From an uncultured Lachnospiraceae bacterium (lineage in GTDB: Bacteria > Bacillota > Clostridia > Lachnospirales > Lachnospiraceae), in assembly GCA_947653315.1 (NCBI GenBank), contig CANTGP010000130.1:1-7975 (forward strand): a stretch of DNA of 7,975 bases. Reading direction: 5' to 3'. The notes beneath the pieces were generated by a model. It worked only from the letters and a program-made list of their open reading frames with translations, did not search any database and had not been told where the DNA came from. The translations under genes were made by a program, and so were the position numbers. How positions within the stretch are numbered: position 1 is the stretch's first letter; the number at the start of each line of letters is the position of its first letter. This document shows, in pieces, positions 4,858 through 7,975 of this stretch.

Positions 4858-5709
4858 TTACTTTGCCTGAAGCGCTACCGACTCCACACAGTTGTTCATC
4901 AGCATCGCAATCGTCATGGGACCCACGCCGCCCGGAACCGGCGTTATGGCGCTGCACACGGGCGCCACGTCGTCATAATCCACATCCCCGCACAGTTTTT
5001 TGCCTTCCATGCGGTGGATGCCCACGTCGATGACAACGGCGCCTTCTTTGACGTATTCCCTCGTGATCATTTTCGGCTTACCAACCGCCACCACGAGAAT
5101 ATCCGCGCGTTTCGCAACCTCCTTTAAATCCCTTGTCCGGGAATGCGCCACCGTCACCGTCCCGTTTTCCCTAAGAAGCAGCATTGCCATGGGTTTTCCC
5201 ACGATATTGCTCCTTCCGATGACCACGCATTCCTTTCCGGCAATTTCAATGCCGGACCGCTTTAACAACTGGATAATGCCCGCCGGTGTGCAGGACACGA
5301 AACCGGGCTGCCCGATGCAGAGCGCTCCCACACTTTGGGGATGGAAGCCGTCCACATCCTTCTTCGGATGAATTGCCCCGATGACCATATCTTCATCGAT
5401 ATGCCCCGGCAGGGGGAGCTGCACCAAAATTCCGTTGACGTCCCTCCTCCCGTTCAGTTCCGCAATCAGGTCAAGCAGTTCCTCCTGGGACGTCTCCTCC
5501 GGCAGTTCATAAGCAAGGGAACGTATCCCGATATACTCACATGCCTTTTTCTTGTTGCCCACATATACGCTGGACGCCGGGTCGCACCCTACCTGGATGA
5601 CCGCCAGCGTCACCTGCGTCCCTTCCGCCTTCATGGCTGCCACCTTTTCCTTTAACTCATCCTTTATCTGCGCGGAAACCGCCTTTCCGTCAATAATCCG
5701 TGCCATCAT
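4858..5709 (-). CDS. folD: Bifunctional methylene-THF dehydrogenase/methenyl-THF cyclohydrolase FolD
   Basis: A 283-residue cytoplasmic enzyme that oxidises 5,10-methylene-THF with NADP+ and hydrolyses methenyl-THF to 10-formyl-THF, both reversibly. Visible landmarks are the catalytic YVGNK motif (Y49, K53), GILVQLPLPGH (93-103), the DVDGFHP segment (118-124), the Rossmann signature VIGRSNIVGKP (163-173), and PVPGGVGPMT (257-266) near the C-terminus. The length is close to the usual 280-290 residues. An upstream ATG at 5751 would add an unlikely MVFVWLWIRKGRDG extension. GGAAGG (5721-5716) points to the ATG at 5709, or to the one directly after it at 5706. It follows fhs by 45 bases and precedes the zinc-ribbon gene by 15, so it is probably in one operon with fhs, whose product 10-formyl-THF it uses. 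NADP preference is assumed from the family. Confidence 0.96.
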   Translation of the reverse strand: MMARIIDGKAVSAQIKDELKEKVAAMKAEGTQVTLAVIQVGCDPASSVYVGNKKKACEYIGIRSLAYELPEETSQEELLDLIAELNGRRDVNGILVQLPLPGHIDEDMVIGAIHPKKDVDGFHPQSVGALCIGQPGFVSCTPAGIIQLLKRSGIEIAGKECVVIGRSNIVGKPMAMLLLRENGTVTVAHSRTRDLKEVAKRADILVVAVGKPKMITREYVKEGAVVIDVGIHRMEGKKLCGDVDYDDVAPVCSAITPVPGGVGPMTIAMLMNNCVESVALQAK

Positions 5710-5754
5710 TCCATCCCTTCCTTTCCGAATCCATAGCCAAACAAAAACCAAGCC

Positions 5755-7446
5755 TTAAAACAGCCCGGTAATCACACCGTCCCCGTCCACGTCAATCCGT
5801 AACGCCGCCGGTTCCTTCGGCAGCCCCGGCATCGTCATCACAGCCCCCGTCAGCACCACCACGAAACCGGCGCCGGCGGACACGTAAGCCTCCCTCACCT
5901 GCATGGTATAACCCTCAGGCCGTCCCAAAAGGTCCGGATTGTCGGACAGGGAATACTGCGTTTTTGCCATGCACACCGGAAGGCTTCCAAAGCCAAGCTC
6001 CTCCAGTTTTTTTAACTGAAGCCTTGCCGCAGGCGCATAGTTTACCGCCCCGGCCCCGTAAATCTCTTTTGCCACCGTTTCTATCTTTTCTTCCAGGGAA
6101 ATTCCGTCCGGATAAAGAGGTTCAAAACGGCTTCCCGATTCCGATTCCGGCGATTCCAGCGCTTCCAACACTTTTCCTGCCAGTTCCACGCCGCCTTCGC
6201 CGCCTTTTTCCCATACCTGCGCCACGGCAAATTTACAGTTCCTTTTTTCGCAGAATTCCTTTACGAAAGAAACTTCCGCCTCCGTATCGGTCACGAAGGA
6301 ATTGAGCGCCACCACCACGGGAATCTTGTATTTGCGTAAATTTTCCATGTGTTTTTCCAGGTTGGCAATGCCTTTTTCCAGCGCGGCCAGATTTTCCCCG
6401 TTCAAATCCGCCTTTGCCACTCCCCCGTTATATTTTAACGCCCTTACGGTTGCCACCAAAACCGCCGCATCCGGTTTCAGTCCGGCAATCCGGCATTTGA
6501 TGTCAAAAAATTTCTCCGCGCCGAGATCCGCGCCGAAACCGGCTTCCGTAATGCAGTAATCCGCCATTTTAAGCGCCGCCTTTGTGGCCCGCACCGAATT
6601 GCACCCATGGGCAATGTTGGCAAAAGGCCCGCCGTGAACCAGCGCAGGCGTATGCTCCAGCGTTTGGATCAGGTTCGGTTTCAACGCATCCTTTAACAGC
6701 GCCGCCATGGCGCCCACCGCCTGAAGGTCCGCCGCCGTCACCGGTCCGCCCTGCATGTTGTAGGCAACCACCATCCTGCCGAGCCGTTCCTTCATGTCCT
6801 CCATGTCTTCGGCAAGACAAAGAACCGCCATGATTTCGGACGCCACGGTAATGACAAAATGATCCTCCCTGACCGTGCCGTCCGCTTTATTGCCAAGCCC
6901 CACCACGATATTGCGCAGCACCCTGTCATTCATGTCCAGACACCGTTTCCATACCACCTGTCTCGTATCGATGCCCAAAGCATTCCCCTGCTGGATATGG
7001 TTATCCAACATGGCGGCAAGCAGATTGTTCGCCGAAGTAATCGCATGGAAATCCCCCGTAAAATGCAGGTTCAAATCCTCCATCGGCACAACCTGCGAAT
7101 AGCCCCCGCCTGCCGCTCCCCCCTTGATGCCAAAGCAGGGACCAAGGGACGGCTCCCTGAGGGCAATCACCGCATTTTTCCCGAGACGCCCGAACGCCTG
7201 CCCCAGTCCTACGCTGACCGTGGTCTTTCCTTCCCCTGCCGGCGTGGGATTCACTGCCGTTACCAGTATGAGCTTTCCGTCCGGATTTCCTTTTATTTTC
7301 TCCAAATACCCGTCGGAAACCTTCGCCTTATATTTCCCGTACAACTCCAAATCGTCGGCTTCCATGCCAAGCCGTTCCGCCACCGTAAGGATTGAATCCA
7401 TTACCGCTTCCTGCGCGATCTGAATATCCGTTTTCATTCCTTCCAT
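5755..7446 (-). CDS. fhs: Formate-tetrahydrofolate ligase (10-formyl-THF synthetase)
   Basis: A 563-residue enzyme that joins formate to THF using ATP to give 10-formyl-THF. It supplies one-carbon units for purine and formyl-Met synthesis and, in acetogens, feeds the methyl branch of the Wood-Ljungdahl pathway. The family P-loop is [10 protein letters not shown] (67-76). The first signature, [11 protein letters not shown] (106-116), follows REPSLGPCF. The second signature is [12 protein letters not shown] (331-342), and [20 protein letters not shown] (266-284) is also typical. Length is normal for the family (about 556). Two starts are possible: 7446, with AAAGGG 7 bases upstream inside the ftsK end, and 7437 ([11 protein letters not shown]), which fits the common N-terminus. 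The first start is 2 bases after the ftsK stop codon, suggesting translational coupling, and folD follows. No Wood-Ljungdahl genes are visible here, so acetogenesis is not shown. Confidence 0.97.
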   Translation of the reverse strand: MEGMKTDIQIAQEAVMDSILTVAERLGMEADDLELYGKYKAKVSDGYLEKIKGNPDGKLILVTAVNPTPAGEGKTTVSVGLGQAFGRLGKNAVIALREPSLGPCFGIKGGAAGGGYSQVVPMEDLNLHFTGDFHAITSANNLLAAMLDNHIQQGNALGIDTRQVVWKRCLDMNDRVLRNIVVGLGNKADGTVREDHFVITVASEIMAVLCLAEDMEDMKERLGRMVVAYNMQGGPVTAADLQAVGAMAALLKDALKPNLIQTLEHTPALVHGGPFANIAHGCNSVRATKAALKMADYCITEAGFGADLGAEKFFDIKCRIAGLKPDAAVLVATVRALKYNGGVAKADLNGENLAALEKGIANLEKHMENLRKYKIPVVVALNSFVTDTEAEVSFVKEFCEKRNCKFAVAQVWEKGGEGGVELAGKVLEALESPESESGSRFEPLYPDGISLEEKIETVAKEIYGAGAVNYAPAARLQLKKLEELGFGSLPVCMAKTQYSLSDNPDLLGRPEGYTMQVREAYVSAGAGFVVVLTGAVMTMPGLPKEPAALRIDVDGDGVITGLF

Positions 7447-7448
7447 TC

Positions 7449-7975
7449 CTATACCCTTTCTTCCACCAACTGCTCAAATTCTTCAGGTCCCATCAGTACT
7501 TTCCTTGGCTTGGTGCCTTCTTCCTCGCCCACCACGCCTGCCTCGCACAACTGGTCCATAATGCGCGCGGCACGGTTAAACCCGATCTTAAATACCCGCT
7601 GCAGCATACCGATGGATGCCTTATCCTTATCGATGATAAACCTGCCCGCCTCGGCAAAATACTGGTCATAACTGCCGCCGTCCCCGCCGTTTCCGCCGCC
7701 GGAGGCAACCGCACTCCCCATATCCTTAATCTGTGCTTCCACATCCTCGCTGTACACATTGCCGATCGCCTGGTTTTTCAGGAAATCCACCACTTCGGAT
7801 ACTTCCTGGTCGGACACAAAAGACCCCTGGATTCTCGCCGGCTTCGGATACCCCTGGGGATAGAAAAGCATATCCCCCTTCCCAAGCAGCTTTTCCGCAC
7901 CGTTCATGTCCAGGATGGTACGGGAATCCACGCCGCTGGAAACGGCAAAAGCCACACGGCTTGGCATATTCGCCT
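7449..7975 (-). CDS. ftsK: DNA translocase FtsK/SpoIIIE, C-terminal part (cut by window edge)
   Basis: The 3' end of a gene for a membrane-anchored hexameric ATPase that pumps chromosomal DNA through the septum at division or sporulation. The frame is open to the window edge, and the Met at 7967 is internal. [20 protein letters not shown] and [34 protein letters not shown] are the conserved end of the RecA-like motor domain. A Gly/Ser-rich linker ([18 protein letters not shown]) follows. The last 70 residues ([38 protein letters not shown]...) are the gamma winged-helix domain that reads the polar guide sequences on the chromosome. The C-terminus is complete. FtsK and SpoIIIE cannot be told apart without the N-terminal half. 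fhs begins 2 bases after the stop codon. Confidence 0.96.
   Translation of the reverse strand, partial: ANMPSRVAFAVSSGVDSRTILDMNGAEKLLGKGDMLFYPQGYPKPARIQGSFVSDQEVSEVVDFLKNQAIGNVYSEDVEAQIKDMGSAVASGGGNGGDGGSYDQYFAEAGRFIIDKDKASIGMLQRVFKIGFNRAARIMDQLCEAGVVGEEEGTKPRKVLMGPEEFEQLVEERV

Noticed and set aside
5710..5751. N-terminal extension MVFVWLWIRKGRDG on FolD
   Set aside because: It has no family counterpart, and the RBS lies inside it, directly upstream of the start at 5709/5706. It is not a signal peptide on a cytoplasmic enzyme.
1..7975. CRISPR array, tRNA, rRNA or complete insertion sequence
   Set aside because: No regularly spaced repeats, cloverleaf-like sequence or transposase-like protein was seen on either strand.

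Overview
The window looks like chromosomal DNA from a fairly GC-rich member of the Clostridia, most probably a Lachnospiraceae-type anaerobe. That placement rests on the gene set (FtsK/SpoIIIE, formate-THF ligase, FolD, an electron-bifurcating NfnAB pair and a zinc-ribbon/TPR/chitobiase-like membrane protein), on strong AGGAGG-type ribosome binding sites and on family-level protein resemblance. No rRNA or other taxonomic marker is present. Every supportable gene lies on the minus strand, so the window reads from right to left.

Right part (7975 to 3283): the C-terminal end of an FtsK/SpoIIIE DNA translocase, cut by the window edge, is followed 2 nt later by fhs, then folD (45 nt gap), then 15 nt later a 519-residue single-pass membrane protein with a cytoplasmic zinc ribbon, TPR-like helices and two chitobiase-like beta domains. 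The spacing suggests one transcription unit. Fhs and FolD together convert formate + THF to 10-formyl-, methenyl- and methylene-THF.

Middle part (3282 to 717): a 96-nt gap with a candidate promoter, a dyad over its -10 and a hairpin precedes nfnA and nfnB, the two subunits of NADH-dependent reduced ferredoxin:NADP+ oxidoreductase. The two genes are separated by 143 nt, and in the transcribed strand this gap can fold into a closing 10-bp stem around two small hairpins. A long, perfect 18-bp stem follows nfnB. The nfn pair makes NADPH and FolD commonly uses NADP(H), so the neighbourhood may join one-carbon and redox metabolism; this is inference.

Left part (716 to 1): base composition shifts sharply to AT-rich. 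A near-consensus sigma-A promoter drives a 72-residue Cro/C1-type regulator, followed by a 48-residue charged protein and a clear intrinsic terminator. A perfect 7-2-7 dyad covers the regulator's start codon. The last 130 bases hold stacked inverted repeats and no gene. This small regulator module looks like a transferred insert or the edge of a mobile element, although no integrase or attachment site is visible.

No tRNA, rRNA, CRISPR array or complete insertion sequence was seen. The best candidates for something undescribed are the structured nfnA-nfnB gap, the self-regulating-looking HTH module, and the membrane protein of unknown function between folD and nfnA.
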